Assembly (NCBI GenBank): GCA_019310195.1
Contig: JAFDET010000065.1
Location: 1 to 22,985, forward strand
Direction: 5' to 3'
Length of the DNA stretch: 22,985 bases
From: Deltaproteobacteria bacterium
GTDB taxonomy: Bacteria; Myxococcota_A; UBA9160; JAFDET01
The notes below the pieces were generated by a model. The model saw nothing but the letters and a program-made list of their open reading frames with translations, did no database searches and had not been told where the DNA came from. The position numbers and the translations under genes are program-made. This document shows positions 15,040 to 22,260 of the stretch, piece after piece. Within the stretch, counting starts at the first letter, position 1. Each line of letters begins with the position of its first letter.

Positions 15040-15507
15040 TCAGGCGTCGCCTTCCCCGAGCGACTCGACCGCATCGACGCACAGCCAGGCACGCGGAGCG
15101 TCCGCCTCGTCGCTCAGGCCCAGGTAGGCCTTGCCCCCGCGCGGCAGCTCTGCGCCACAGCGCGTGCAGGGCACGGCTTGGTTCAGCACGACCTCGTTCC
15201 ACGCCTGCACCCGAGCCAGCCGCTCCGCCGCGTCGGGAAGCGGCTCACCACACGTCGCAGCGTCGACCGGCTGCGACTCGCTCATCCGCCGCACGTCGCG
15301 GCCCACGTGCTGCGCCAGGCGCGCCGAGTCGCTCACGATCTGATCGACGTTCGCCACCACCCCGTCCACCAGCTGGAAGGTGTCCTCCAGCAGGTGCCGG
15401 ATGATCTGGGAAACCGTCGTGCGGCGCCGCAGCGCCTCCTCCTTGAGGGTGGTCTCCAGCTTCTCCGGCACCCGGGTCTGGATCAGGCGATCCTTGCGCT
15501 CGCTCAC
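15040..15507 (-). CDS. Ribbon-helix-helix-like protein with C-terminal cysteine cluster
   Basis: In this 155-residue protein the first 45 residues (RLIQTRVPEKLETTLKEEA then TTVSQIIRHLLEDTF) look like a ribbon-helix-helix DNA-binding fold: a short basic strand followed by two helices. The middle is helical. The C-terminal part has CTRCGAEL (Cys114, Cys117) and a further Cys143, suggesting a zinc-ribbon-like or redox-sensitive metal site with one ligand unclear. It may be a transcription factor, possibly autoregulating through the palindrome upstream of the operon; this is inference. The start overlaps the stop of the preceding small helical gene (ATGA). Its stop lies directly against the stop of the convergent selenoprotein gene with no spacer. 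Confidence 0.7.
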   Translation of the reverse strand: MSERKDRLIQTRVPEKLETTLKEEALRRRTTVSQIIRHLLEDTFQLVDGVVANVDQIVSDSARLAQHVGRDVRRMSESQPVDAATCGEPLPDAAERLARVQAWNEVVLNQAVPCTRCGAELPRGGKAYLGLSDEADAPRAWLCVDAVESLGEGDA

Positions 15508-15785
15508 GCGCCTTCCGTCGGGCTCTCGTCGTCGGCGTGCCCCTCCAGCAGCTGAGAGGCCAGCTCGGTCACGCGGTGGTTGACCTCACGGATCGTGTCG
15601 TACACCGCGCCGATGGAACGATCCTGGATCCTGCGCACGTCGGCTGCGGTCTGCTCGAACAAGCCGTTGCGGGCCATCACCTCGAGGGGCAGGTCCGCGA
15701 TTGCGCGGTGGATCTCCTCCACGCTGGTCGCCCCCTTGTCCACGACGTCCTGGATCATGTTGGTCAGCTTCTCGTCCCGGGCCAT
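15504..15785 (-). CDS. Small all-helical protein of unknown function
   Basis: Started at the ATG at 15785 the product has 93 residues. That start has a strong ribosome binding site (GAGGAGG) 6-7 nt upstream; an in-frame ATG at 15824 would add 13 residues but lacks one and would encode through the ribosome binding site. The protein is highly charged, without Cys or membrane segment, and predicted as three or four amphipathic helices (KLTNMIQDVVDKGATSVEEI, VRRIQDRSIGAVYDTIREVN). Heptad-like spacing hints at a coiled coil, somewhat like phasin-type proteins, but I cannot assign a family. It is translationally coupled (ATGA) to the RHH-like gene downstream. Confidence 0.75.
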   Translation of the reverse strand: MARDEKLTNMIQDVVDKGATSVEEIHRAIADLPLEVMARNGLFEQTAADVRRIQDRSIGAVYDTIREVNHRVTELASQLLEGHADDESPTEGA

Positions 15786-15830
15786 GGCGTCCTCCTCTCG
15801 GCCGCTGCCGCGACCGTTTGTCATACGTGG

Positions 15831-15859
15831 TGTAATACAGAATATTACAGTTCTTGCAA
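15831..15859 (-). promoter_or_regulatory. Palindromic operator within the promoter of the 15785-15040 operon
   Basis: TGTAATA (15831-15837) and TATTACA (15843-15849) form a perfect inverted repeat with a 5-nt spacer. On the minus strand TTGCAA (15854-15859) and TATTAC (15837-15832) are spaced 16 nt, a reasonable -35/-10 pair, with the palindrome covering the -10 and spacer. The region is strikingly AT-rich for this genome. A repressor bound here would block the operon; the RHH-like product is a candidate. Confidence 0.55.
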
Positions 15860-15913
15860 GGCCCGTCGGATGCCCGGGGCGCCCGCGCCCTCGGGGTGGC
15901 CCCCGGCAGGCGA

Positions 15914-15919
15914 TAGACT
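15914..15919 (+). promoter_or_regulatory. -10-like TAGACT before the FAD oxidoreductase gene
   Basis: TAGACT ends 6 nt before the GTG at 15926, with CCGCCC between and no ribosome binding site, the same leaderless-type layout as at 5930. No convincing -35 box is visible. Confidence 0.45.
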
Positions 15920-15925
15920 CCGCCC

Positions 15926-17197
15926 GTGACGACCCTGCTCGAGCCGGCCCGCGAGACCCCCATTCGCCACGAGGCCGACGTGCTGGTGGTCGGCGGAGGA
16001 TCCGCGGGCGTGGCCGCCGCGGTGGCTGCCGCGCGCCGCGGCGCCGACGTGCTGCTGGTGGAGCGCCACGGCTACCTGGGCGGCCTGGCCACCGGCGGGC
16101 TCATCATCCTGCTCCTCAGCCTGGACGACGGGCGAGGCAGGCAGGCGGTGGCGGGCCTGTGTCACGAGGCCGTCGGGCTCCTGGATGCCCGCGGCGCCGC
16201 CTTCCATCCCAGCCCCGACGAGTGGGGCAGCGACGATCCGGCCCTGGTGGAACGCGACCAGCGCTGGGGCCTGGTCTGGGGACGCGCGCCGCACCGGGTC
16301 CGCTACTCGGTGGCCTACGACCCGGCCATGCTGAAGGGCGTGCTCGACGCGATGTTGCAGGAGGCCGGCGCCCGCGTGCTGCTCCACGCCTGGGCCTGCG
16401 AGCCGATCCTCGACGGAGACCGGATCGAGGCGGTGGCCTTCCAGGGCAAGTCCGGACGCTTTGCCGTACGCGCCCGCGTGGTGATCGACGCCACGGGAGA
16501 CGGCGACGTCTTCTATGGAGCGGGCTGCGCCCACGAGTCCGAGCAGGTGCTTCCCTGGATGTGGTTCACCGCAGGGGGCGTCGATGTGGACCGCGCCCTG
16601 GCAGCGGGCGCCAGCTGCTTTCAAACCGTGGGCCCCGGCAAGGTGCTGTTTCCGTGGGGCTCCATCGAGAAGGTGGGACGCATCGACGCGACGCGGCCCG
16701 AGGATCTGACCCGCGCGGAGCTGGAGTGCAGGCGCCGCGTGCTGGCCGAGTTCGAGCGGCTGCGCCGCGAGGTTCCGGGATTCGAGGACGCCCACCTGTG
16801 CGAGGTGGCCGACCAGCTCGGCATCACCGAGAGCCGCCGCCTGCTGGGTCGACACGTCATGACCCGCAGCGACATGAACGTGGTCCTGCCCGACGCCGTC
16901 GCGGTGACGGGCCACTGGACGAAGTACGGCGCCCTCTACCACATTCCCTACGGTGCCCTGCTGCCCCGTGAGGTCTCGAATCTGCTGGTGGCCGGACGCT
17001 GCATCTCCGCCGACCACCGTGTCCACCACGCCACCAAGGAGATCCCGGCCTGCATGGCCATGGGCGAGGCTGCCGGCGCGGCAGCGGCCCTCTCCGTGCA
17101 GGCGGGCAGCGACCCGCCGGCACTGGACGTGGCGGCCCTGCGCAGCTCGCTGGTCGACGGCGGCGCCATCGTTTCGCTGGAGCCGCTGGCGTCCTGA
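15926..17197 (+). CDS. FAD-dependent oxidoreductase (FAD_oxidored family)
   Basis: This 423-residue flavoprotein has the N-terminal dinucleotide fold VLVVGGGSAGVAAAVAAARRG (about 19-39), the acidic residue in LLVERHGYLGG, and GGLATGG, which is typical of the FAD_oxidored/GlcD-unrelated family of putative secondary-metabolism and catabolic dehydrogenases. RVVIDATGDGDVFYGAG is the internal FAD-contact motif. LLVAGRCISADHRVHHATKEIPACMAMGEAAGAAAAL near the end is the conserved C-terminal FAD segment, in which the middle His pair may bind substrate or heme. Substrate is unknown. The GTG start fits both the fold and the TAGACT hexamer just upstream. It is divergent from the small helical operon and convergent with the phosphotransferase (34-nt gap). 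Confidence 0.85.
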   Translation: MTTLLEPARETPIRHEADVLVVGGGSAGVAAAVAAARRGADVLLVERHGYLGGLATGGLIILLLSLDDGRGRQAVAGLCHEAVGLLDARGAAFHPSPDEWGSDDPALVERDQRWGLVWGRAPHRVRYSVAYDPAMLKGVLDAMLQEAGARVLLHAWACEPILDGDRIEAVAFQGKSGRFAVRARVVIDATGDGDVFYGAGCAHESEQVLPWMWFTAGGVDVDRALAAGASCFQTVGPGKVLFPWGSIEKVGRIDATRPEDLTRAELECRRRVLAEFERLRREVPGFEDAHLCEVADQLGITESRRLLGRHVMTRSDMNVVLPDAVAVTGHWTKYGALYHIPYGALLPREVSNLLVAGRCISADHRVHHATKEIPACMAMGEAAGAAAALSVQAGSDPPALDVAALRSSLVDGGAIVSLEPLAS

Positions 17198-17231
17198 GCC
17201 CAGCGGAGCGAGAGGCCGGGCCGTCTTGGCT

Positions 17232-18170
17232 CTACCCGGTACCCGCGCTGTCCAGCAGCGGCAGCAGTCGTCGAATCGTCGCGGCCAGGTGGGTCTCGTC
17301 GCGGCGGAATGCGTTGTAGGCCATGGAGTCCAGGGCGGTGTGGAGCTGGCAGGCCAGAAGCCGCTCAGCGAAGTTGGCGAGATCAGCGCCCGTCTCGGCG
17401 CCGCGTCGTCGCGTCTCGCTCAGGACCACCCCGGGATCCAGCCCCGGGTGCCACGGCGACCAGAACACGAGCCAGGCCGCGTCGTAGAGGAAGTCCCCGA
17501 CCAGCGAGTTCCCCCAATCGATGACGGCGGAGACCGTTCCATCGACGGAGAGCACGTTTCCCGCGAGCAAGTCGCTGTGGATGGCGTGACGAACTCCGTC
17601 TGGGCAAGCCGTCACGCGGTCGGCTAGCAGGCCGGCCGCGCGGTCGAAGATCCGGGACGCCTGGGCGTTGCTGTGCAGGAACGCCCGCCAACCGGCCAGC
17701 CGGGGGTTCTCCGCATCCTCAACGAGGCTCAGCAACGCCTGCGGCCAGGTGTCGTGGAGCGCCCTGCCCCGGCTCGACCACCAGCCGAAGCCACGCTCTG
17801 CGGGCGGTGGAACGGCCCGGATGGCGTCCAGGGTATCGAGCAGCGAGGGCAGCGCCCTGCGCAGCTCGGGCTCGGACAACTGATCGATGGCTCCGCCTTC
17901 GGCCCATTCGGAGATCGCGTAGGCGTAGCCCTCGAACGCTTCACCCATCTCGAGCACGTGGGGCACGGGTAGGCGGGGAGCGTAGAGTTCCGCGGCCCGC
18001 TCGTCCTTGCGGAAGTCCTCGACGTGGCGGCCGAAGCGAATGACCCGCCGCCGACTCTCGCACTCGAACGAGAAAGCCGTCGACCACGCTCCCGCGCCTA
18101 CGCGGCGGACGTGCTGGACTTCGCGCCGCGCTGCCAGGAAGCGCTGCACCTTCTCCGGATCGATCGGCAT
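17232..18170 (-). CDS. Aminoglycoside/hygromycin-type phosphotransferase (APH family)
   Basis: This 312-residue kinase-fold enzyme has an N-lobe with VRRVGAGAWSTAFSFE (nucleotide-binding loop) and RFGRH. The C-lobe has the catalytic loop HSDLLAGNVL (His198, Asp200, Asn205) and the metal-binding AVIDWG (Asp218), followed by GDFLYDAAW. The last block resembles hygromycin B 4-O-kinase and related macrolide/aminoglycoside kinases. Chromosomal APH-fold proteins often act on sugars, choline or other small molecules, so resistance is only one possibility. The ATG at 18170 has no ribosome binding site, but a -10-like TACCTT lies 9 nt upstream. No transfer signs are seen around it. Confidence 0.88.
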   Translation of the reverse strand: MPIDPEKVQRFLAARREVQHVRRVGAGAWSTAFSFECESRRRVIRFGRHVEDFRKDERAAELYAPRLPVPHVLEMGEAFEGYAYAISEWAEGGAIDQLSEPELRRALPSLLDTLDAIRAVPPPAERGFGWWSSRGRALHDTWPQALLSLVEDAENPRLAGWRAFLHSNAQASRIFDRAAGLLADRVTACPDGVRHAIHSDLLAGNVLSVDGTVSAVIDWGNSLVGDFLYDAAWLVFWSPWHPGLDPGVVLSETRRRGAETGADLANFAERLLACQLHTALDSMAYNAFRRDETHLAATIRRLLPLLDSAGTG

Positions 18171-18179
18171 TGCGGCTTC

Positions 18180-18185
18180 AAGGTA
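18180..18185 (-). promoter_or_regulatory. -10-like TACCTT before the phosphotransferase gene
   Basis: On the minus strand TACCTT ends 9 nt before the ATG at 18170, separated by GAAGCCGCA. A weak purine run (GAAG) is present, so this is the least clear of the leaderless-type set. Confidence 0.35.
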
Positions 18186-18320
18186 GGGTCCGGCCGTGCC
18201 ACTCCACCAGCCCTTCCCTCATTGCGGCGCAGGCTGGGGCCCGAGCATTCGCCTTCCGATCTCGCAGCCGGCGCCACGATTGCCGCAGCAGCATCCCGCC
18301 ACGCATGAGCCGCATGCCCG

Positions 18321-18476
18321 TCACGCGCGCGCGAAGATGTCCAGGAAGCCGGCCTCGGCTTCCTCGCTGCCGATCAGCAGGATCTCCGCCTCATCGGGAA
18401 GCGGCACGAGCGGGTCGGGGTTGACCTGGATGTCGTCGCCCTGGATCACCGCCACGATGCTGACCCCGCTGCGCCC
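18321..18476 (-). pseudogene. Out-of-frame remainder of the channel's last RCK_C domain
   Basis: Directly after the channel frame goes out of phase, the -1 frame reads RSGVSIVAVIQGDDIQVN, then PDPLVPLPDEAEILLIG and ends FLDIFARA-stop at 18321. This is the typical end of an RCK_C (TrkA_C) domain (G-V-S-V-V-A-I ... VNPDP ... LLIG). It belongs to the channel gene at 18446-19933 but is no longer translated with it. Compared with intact relatives, about 30-40 residues before RSGVS (the part with the AGKTLAES-type motif) are missing, so an internal deletion likely caused the shift. Confidence 0.75.
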
Positions 18477-19933
18477 AGCATCAGGATCTCGCCCCGCTTC
18501 AGCATGTTCAGCATGGTGTTCGCACCCATCGACGCGTAGGACATGACGAAGTCGGTACCGGCCCGATGCAGGGTCGCCACGTTTCGATCGACGGAGGCCC
18601 GGGTAATGACCTGGACGTCGGGGCGCAGGCGCCGGCAGTAGATGGTGAGGTAGACGTTGAGGTCGTCGTCGTTGGTTGTGATGATGACCGTCGGTGTCTC
18701 CATGATGCCGGCCTTCTCGATCACTTCGATCTCGGCGGCACTGCCCAGCACGTGGTGCTTGGGATCCCCGACGAGCGCCGGGTTCTTCTCGACGATGCGA
18801 TAGTCGATGTCACGCTCCGCCAGGGCGCGGCCCGTTGCCTGGCCTACCCGCCCGCCCCCCAGGATCAGCACCGGGGCCGCCGAAACATTGTAGATGACGA
18901 AGAGCTCGTCGTAGCGAAAGAGCTGGTCCCGCGTTCCGGCCAGGACGAGCACGGTGCCCGCCGTGATGCGCGTGGATCCCAGCGCCGATTGGAACCGCCC
19001 GCGCTCCCAGACCCCGACGACGTTGAGCCCCGTGATCTGGCGCAGGCGCGTCTCGGCCAGAGTCTTTCCCACCAGGGGCGTGCGGGCTGCAGTCGCCTCG
19101 GCGATGGCGAGCGGGCCGAACTCGCCGATCGTGTGGGTCATGGCATCCGCGCCGATGGTGCGCCGCGCCAGAGCCTGACCCAGCTCCTCCGCCAGCTGGA
19201 GCACGTGGGTGCAGCCGGCCAGCTCCAGGATGTCCACGGAGGCGGGGTCGTCTGCGGTGGCGATGATGGGCACGTCGGGGGCGACGCCACGCACCGTAAA
19301 GGCCGCGTTGGTGTTGGTGAAGTCGTTGCAGGTGGTGGCCACGAGGCCGGCTTGCCTGGCGCGCACTCGCTCCCACGACTCCGGGTCGTCCAGCATGCCC
19401 ACCGCCACGCGCAGCCCTCGGTCGTGAAGCTTCCCGGCTTCCTCGCGACTCGGCACCAGCAGCACGTAGTCGATCTGGCGGTGCTCCAGGCGCTCGATGA
19501 GCGCAGCACTGACCTCGTCGTAGTGAGTGAGGATGACGTGATCCGCCGTCTCCTCCGCGAGCGCGCGGGGCGCCCGCGCAGCCGCCTGGGCATTCATCCA
19601 AGGGGCCCAGAAGAACTGGATGACGATGAATGGGAAGAGCACCAGGAGGAATACCGTCCCCGAGATGAGAACCACCATGGAGAAGAGCCGACCCAGATCG
19701 GTGTGAAACGTGATGTCCCCGAACCCCAGGGTGGACATCACCGTAAGCGCCCAGTAGAAGCCGGTGAACCAGGTGTGGTCCTGCCCCTCCATCGCCATGA
19801 TCACGTGGAAGAGCACGGCGAAGATGGACAGCATGGTGGCGAGCGCGAACAGGAACAGCCCCATCACGCGCGCGTTTTGCTGAACGGGCCGTTGGCGCAG
19901 GAGCGCGATGAGCTGCGCGACCAGGAACCTCAC
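18446..19933 (-). CDS. Potassium channel: two-TM pore with tandem RCK (TrkA-N/TrkA-C) domains, C-terminus disrupted
   Basis: The translated part is 495 residues. Two membrane helices (about 22-46 and 83-108) flank a pore loop with filter TLGFGD (68-73), as in prokaryotic K+ channels. RCK1 follows, starting at ADHVILTHYDEV (131 on), where the usual GxGxxG is absent; its RCK_C contains LVGKTLAETRLR (287-298). RCK2 begins VLILGGGRVGQATG (355-368) with an intact glycine motif. The layout resembles GsuK-type channels with two RCK domains per subunit. The frame ends GEILMLGAAGSASWR, at a point where relatives continue into the final RCK_C; the rest lies in another frame down to 18321. The GTG start lacks a ribosome binding site but has TACACT 7 nt upstream. 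The channel may be non-functional or altered in gating. Confidence 0.85.
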   Translation of the reverse strand: MRFLVAQLIALLRQRPVQQNARVMGLFLFALATMLSIFAVLFHVIMAMEGQDHTWFTGFYWALTVMSTLGFGDITFHTDLGRLFSMVVLISGTVFLLVLFPFIVIQFFWAPWMNAQAAARAPRALAEETADHVILTHYDEVSAALIERLEHRQIDYVLLVPSREEAGKLHDRGLRVAVGMLDDPESWERVRARQAGLVATTCNDFTNTNAAFTVRGVAPDVPIIATADDPASVDILELAGCTHVLQLAEELGQALARRTIGADAMTHTIGEFGPLAIAEATAARTPLVGKTLAETRLRQITGLNVVGVWERGRFQSALGSTRITAGTVLVLAGTRDQLFRYDELFVIYNVSAAPVLILGGGRVGQATGRALAERDIDYRIVEKNPALVGDPKHHVLGSAAEIEVIEKAGIMETPTVIITTNDDDLNVYLTIYCRRLRPDVQVITRASVDRNVATLHRAGTDFVMSYASMGANTMLNMLKRGEILMLGAAGSASWR

Positions 19934-19940
19934 CCAGGGG

Positions 19941-19946
19941 AGTGTA
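19941..19946 (-). promoter_or_regulatory. -10-like TACACT before the channel gene
   Basis: On the minus strand TACACT ends 7 nt before the GTG at 19933, separated by CCCCTGG, with no Shine-Dalgarno sequence. It matches the TAnnCT-then-C-rich pattern of the other leaderless-type genes and supports the GTG start. Confidence 0.45.
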
Positions 19947-19969
19947 CTGCGAATGGGGGCGCTCGCGGA

Positions 19970-20010
19970 GCCTCAGAGTGAGGCCGGACCGCCCAAAGCA
20001 GCCTGGGCGG
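19970..20010. other. Two adjacent hairpins between the channel and Ddn-like genes
   Basis: GCCTCA-GAG-TGAGGC (19970-19984) and CCGCCCA-N8-TGGGCGG (19989-20010) form perfect stems in the 192-nt divergent intergenic stretch. They might act in the leader of the plus-strand gene or be chance in GC-rich DNA. Nothing else is recognisable in the gap except the ribosome binding site of the next gene. Confidence 0.3.
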
Positions 20011-20125
20011 CCTCGACCCGCGAGCGGGTGCGGGGCGCCGGATCGAGCCCGGGCTCAGGAGCGGCGCCCTTCTGCGGTAGGCTTTCCCATACGGCTCGCT
20101 GACGCCGCAATTCGAGGGGAACCCG

Positions 20126-20590
20126 ATGGTCAATGACTCGCCCGCTCCTTCCGGCTCCGGCAAGCCCCCGCCGCGCTGGCTGATGAAGGCCGTCACGCGC
20201 TCCCACGTCTTCCTGCACCGGCTGACCGGCGGCCGGCTGTTCAACAAGCTGAGCGGTGACGAGGTGTGCTTCGTCACCATGACCGGCGCGAAGAGCGGCC
20301 GCACCCTGACGATCCCCCTGATGTACGTTCCCTACCACCAGGGCGTTCTGCTGGTGGCCTCCCAGGGCGGCGCACCGAAGAACCCCGTCTGGTACGGCAA
20401 CCTGGTCAAGCACCCGGACATCGAGGTGAACCACCGCGGCCGGCGCATGAAGCTCCGGGCCCGGCTGGCGGCGTCCGACGAGAAGCCCGAGCTGTGGCCC
20501 ATCTGCGACCGGAGCTACGCACCGTACGCCGAGTATCGAACCCGGACGTCCCGCGACATTCCGATCTTCGTGTGTGAGCCCACCCCCTGA
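20126..20590 (+). CDS. Nitroreductase/quinone reductase-like F420-binding protein (Ddn family)
   Basis: This 154-residue split-barrel protein matches the deazaflavin-dependent nitroreductase family: VTMTGAKSGRTLTIPLMYVP (about 49-68) is the family's phosphate-binding TxGRKSGxxRxxPL motif, followed by LLVASQGGAPKNPVWYGNLVKHPDIEV. In Mycobacterium these enzymes use reduced F420 to reduce quinones or nitro compounds; some homologues bind other flavins or heme. AGGGGAACCC just before the ATG is a good ribosome binding site. The first 15 residues are Pro/Ser-rich and disordered. It stands alone and converges with the L,D-transpeptidase-like gene. Cofactor use is inferred from the family. Confidence 0.85.
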   Translation: MVNDSPAPSGSGKPPPRWLMKAVTRSHVFLHRLTGGRLFNKLSGDEVCFVTMTGAKSGRTLTIPLMYVPYHQGVLLVASQGGAPKNPVWYGNLVKHPDIEVNHRGRRMKLRARLAASDEKPELWPICDRSYAPYAEYRTRTSRDIPIFVCEPTP

Positions 20591-20595
20591 CCCGT

Positions 20596-20609
20596 GCGGC
20601 CAAGGCCGC
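20596..20609. terminator. GC-rich palindrome between convergent genes
   Basis: GCGGCC-AA-GGCCGC lies 5 nt after the Ddn-like stop and 7 nt before the stop of the convergent gene. It could end transcription from both sides but has no T-run, so intrinsic termination is uncertain. Confidence 0.35.
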
Positions 20610-20616
20610 GCATCGC

Positions 20617-22260
20617 CTAGGGGCTACCGACCCGCGGGACGCTACGCGCCTGCTTACCGGGATCGCGGAGCGGATGGTCGGCGCCCACCTTGCGCAGCTC
20701 CCGCGCGAACGGAATGTCGACCATCCGGTAGAACTGGAAGCGCTCCGGCTGATAGGCCGCTTCGTAGAGCGGTATACGCTCGTACTCCGCGCCCTTCCTG
20801 GCGCTTCGCTCGACGAAACGGCCGTCCTGCACCCCCGCCAGCCACGCCCTGCCATCCGAGTCCAGCTCGAGCTGCCCGGCGTAGAGCCAGTCGTAGTAGC
20901 TGAGGCGCTCGTCCTTCACGCGCAACCGCTTCGGCTTCTTGTTCGAGAGGGAGTACGCGATGAAGTACTGGACCCCCATCACCTCTGGCTGGAGATCGCC
21001 GTCGATATCGAACACGTCGAGATCGTACGATCGATTGTAGAAGGTATCGATCTCGTAGAGCTTGTCCGTGTCCGACGGCAACACCTGTCGAAGCTCGCCG
21101 ATGTGCCCCGTCGTCAGGTGCGTGCACCCACTCGACATCGGTCCCCGAGAGAGCAGCCACAGGTACGGCTTACCCTCTGCGGCGTCCTGCCAGGCGCGCG
21201 GCAGGAAGGGCGTCTGCTCCACCCGCATGCGCCACCAGAGGGTATGGAAGCTGTTGTGCAGGGTGGTTCCGACGTGCATGTACGGGATCCACGGCGAGTA
21301 ACTGTAGGCCGCCACGGTCGGAATGTGATCGACGGTCTTGGTTCGCTGGTGGGTCGTCAACGCCCGCCGCCCGGGAGTCGGATAGAGCGGGATCTTGCGC
21401 CCCTTGTACTCCGTATAGTCGTTGAAGGTTCCGATCGGGTAAACCGCCGTGAATTCCACGAAGACGAGCTTCCCGTCCTTCCGCGGGTACAGCCCGGGGC
21501 GCAGCCGCTCCAAAAGCGCGAAGTAGTCCTCGCGCAGGTCTTCGCCATCCAACGCCTTGCCGACCAGCGCCTTCAGCGCGAGCCGCGTACCGGTGTCCGT
21601 TTCCGTGATCCATACCCGCGTCGGCAACAGCGCATTGAGCAGACCCAGCCGCCGGTCGCGATCCCGCTCCGCGCCCTCTCGGTCCTCGGGCCGCAGCCGG
21701 GCTTTCCATTGCCCGATGAGTGCCCGCTCCGAGATCTCGATCTCGAAGACCCGCCCGGGATTCAGCCGCTTCATCAAGTTCACGTTGCGTGCGCGCAGCG
21801 ACCCTCGCGACAGGCCCGCCTCGTTCTCACCCTGGATCAGGCTTTCGATCATCCGCTCTTCGAGCACTCCCTCGAACTCCGTCAGCGCCCTGTTCTGGGT
21901 GAGCACGATCCGTCCCGAGTCGACCAGTTCCCTGTAGGTGTCGCGCCGCAGCATGAGATCGCGCGCGTAGCTCTCCTGGACACCGTCGGACAGGACCAGG
22001 GTGATCCGCAGCTGGTTTCCCCGACCCACGTGCAGATGCACTCGCGCGGGCTCGTCTGCCCGCGGCGCAAACCCGGTGTAGAACGTGGGCTCCCAGCGCT
22101 CGTAGTAGCTGCCGAAGAGCGGCGGCTCCACCAGTTGTCGCGTCTTCGCGGGCGGCCTGGCCTCCGCCGCGGGCGAGACGTCGTCCGCGTGCGCAACCCT
22201 CGGAGCGGCGAAGAGGGCAGCGGCTGCCACGGCCACCATCCGCGCGAGCCGGCTCTTCAC
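20617..22260 (-). CDS. Secreted L,D-transpeptidase-like (YkuD-type) protein
   Basis: This 547-residue protein has a signal peptide (MKSRLARMVAVAAAALFAAPRVAHA). Residues 30-310 are an unassigned region with a conserved-looking LVEPPLFGSYYERWEPTF start. A catalytic-domain-like segment follows: SPWIPYMHVGTTLHNSFHT (322-340), then SRGPMSSGCTHLTTGHIGEL (371-390). SSGCTHL with Cys379 resembles the SHGCxRL active site of L,D-transpeptidases, with His336 or His340 upstream as partner, but the first His of SHGC is Ser. If active it would crosslink or trim peptidoglycan in the periplasm. The C-terminal 150 residues (DVFDIDGDLQPEVMG onward) are unassigned. The GTG start overlaps the stop of the ATP-grasp gene upstream, showing an operon. 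Confidence 0.65.
   Translation of the reverse strand: MKSRLARMVAVAAAALFAAPRVAHADDVSPAAEARPPAKTRQLVEPPLFGSYYERWEPTFYTGFAPRADEPARVHLHVGRGNQLRITLVLSDGVQESYARDLMLRRDTYRELVDSGRIVLTQNRALTEFEGVLEERMIESLIQGENEAGLSRGSLRARNVNLMKRLNPGRVFEIEISERALIGQWKARLRPEDREGAERDRDRRLGLLNALLPTRVWITETDTGTRLALKALVGKALDGEDLREDYFALLERLRPGLYPRKDGKLVFVEFTAVYPIGTFNDYTEYKGRKIPLYPTPGRRALTTHQRTKTVDHIPTVAAYSYSPWIPYMHVGTTLHNSFHTLWWRMRVEQTPFLPRAWQDAAEGKPYLWLLSRGPMSSGCTHLTTGHIGELRQVLPSDTDKLYEIDTFYNRSYDLDVFDIDGDLQPEVMGVQYFIAYSLSNKKPKRLRVKDERLSYYDWLYAGQLELDSDGRAWLAGVQDGRFVERSARKGAEYERIPLYEAAYQPERFQFYRMVDIPFARELRKVGADHPLRDPGKQARSVPRVGSP

Noticed and set aside
15040..15785. Toxin-antitoxin module (RHH antitoxin plus small partner)
   Set aside because: The RHH-like protein is the second gene and has a long Cys-rich C-terminus; the 93-residue partner shows no toxin motif.
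17198..17231. Terminator between the convergent FAD oxidoreductase and phosphotransferase genes
   Set aside because: The 34-nt gap has no stable stem or T-run that I can see.
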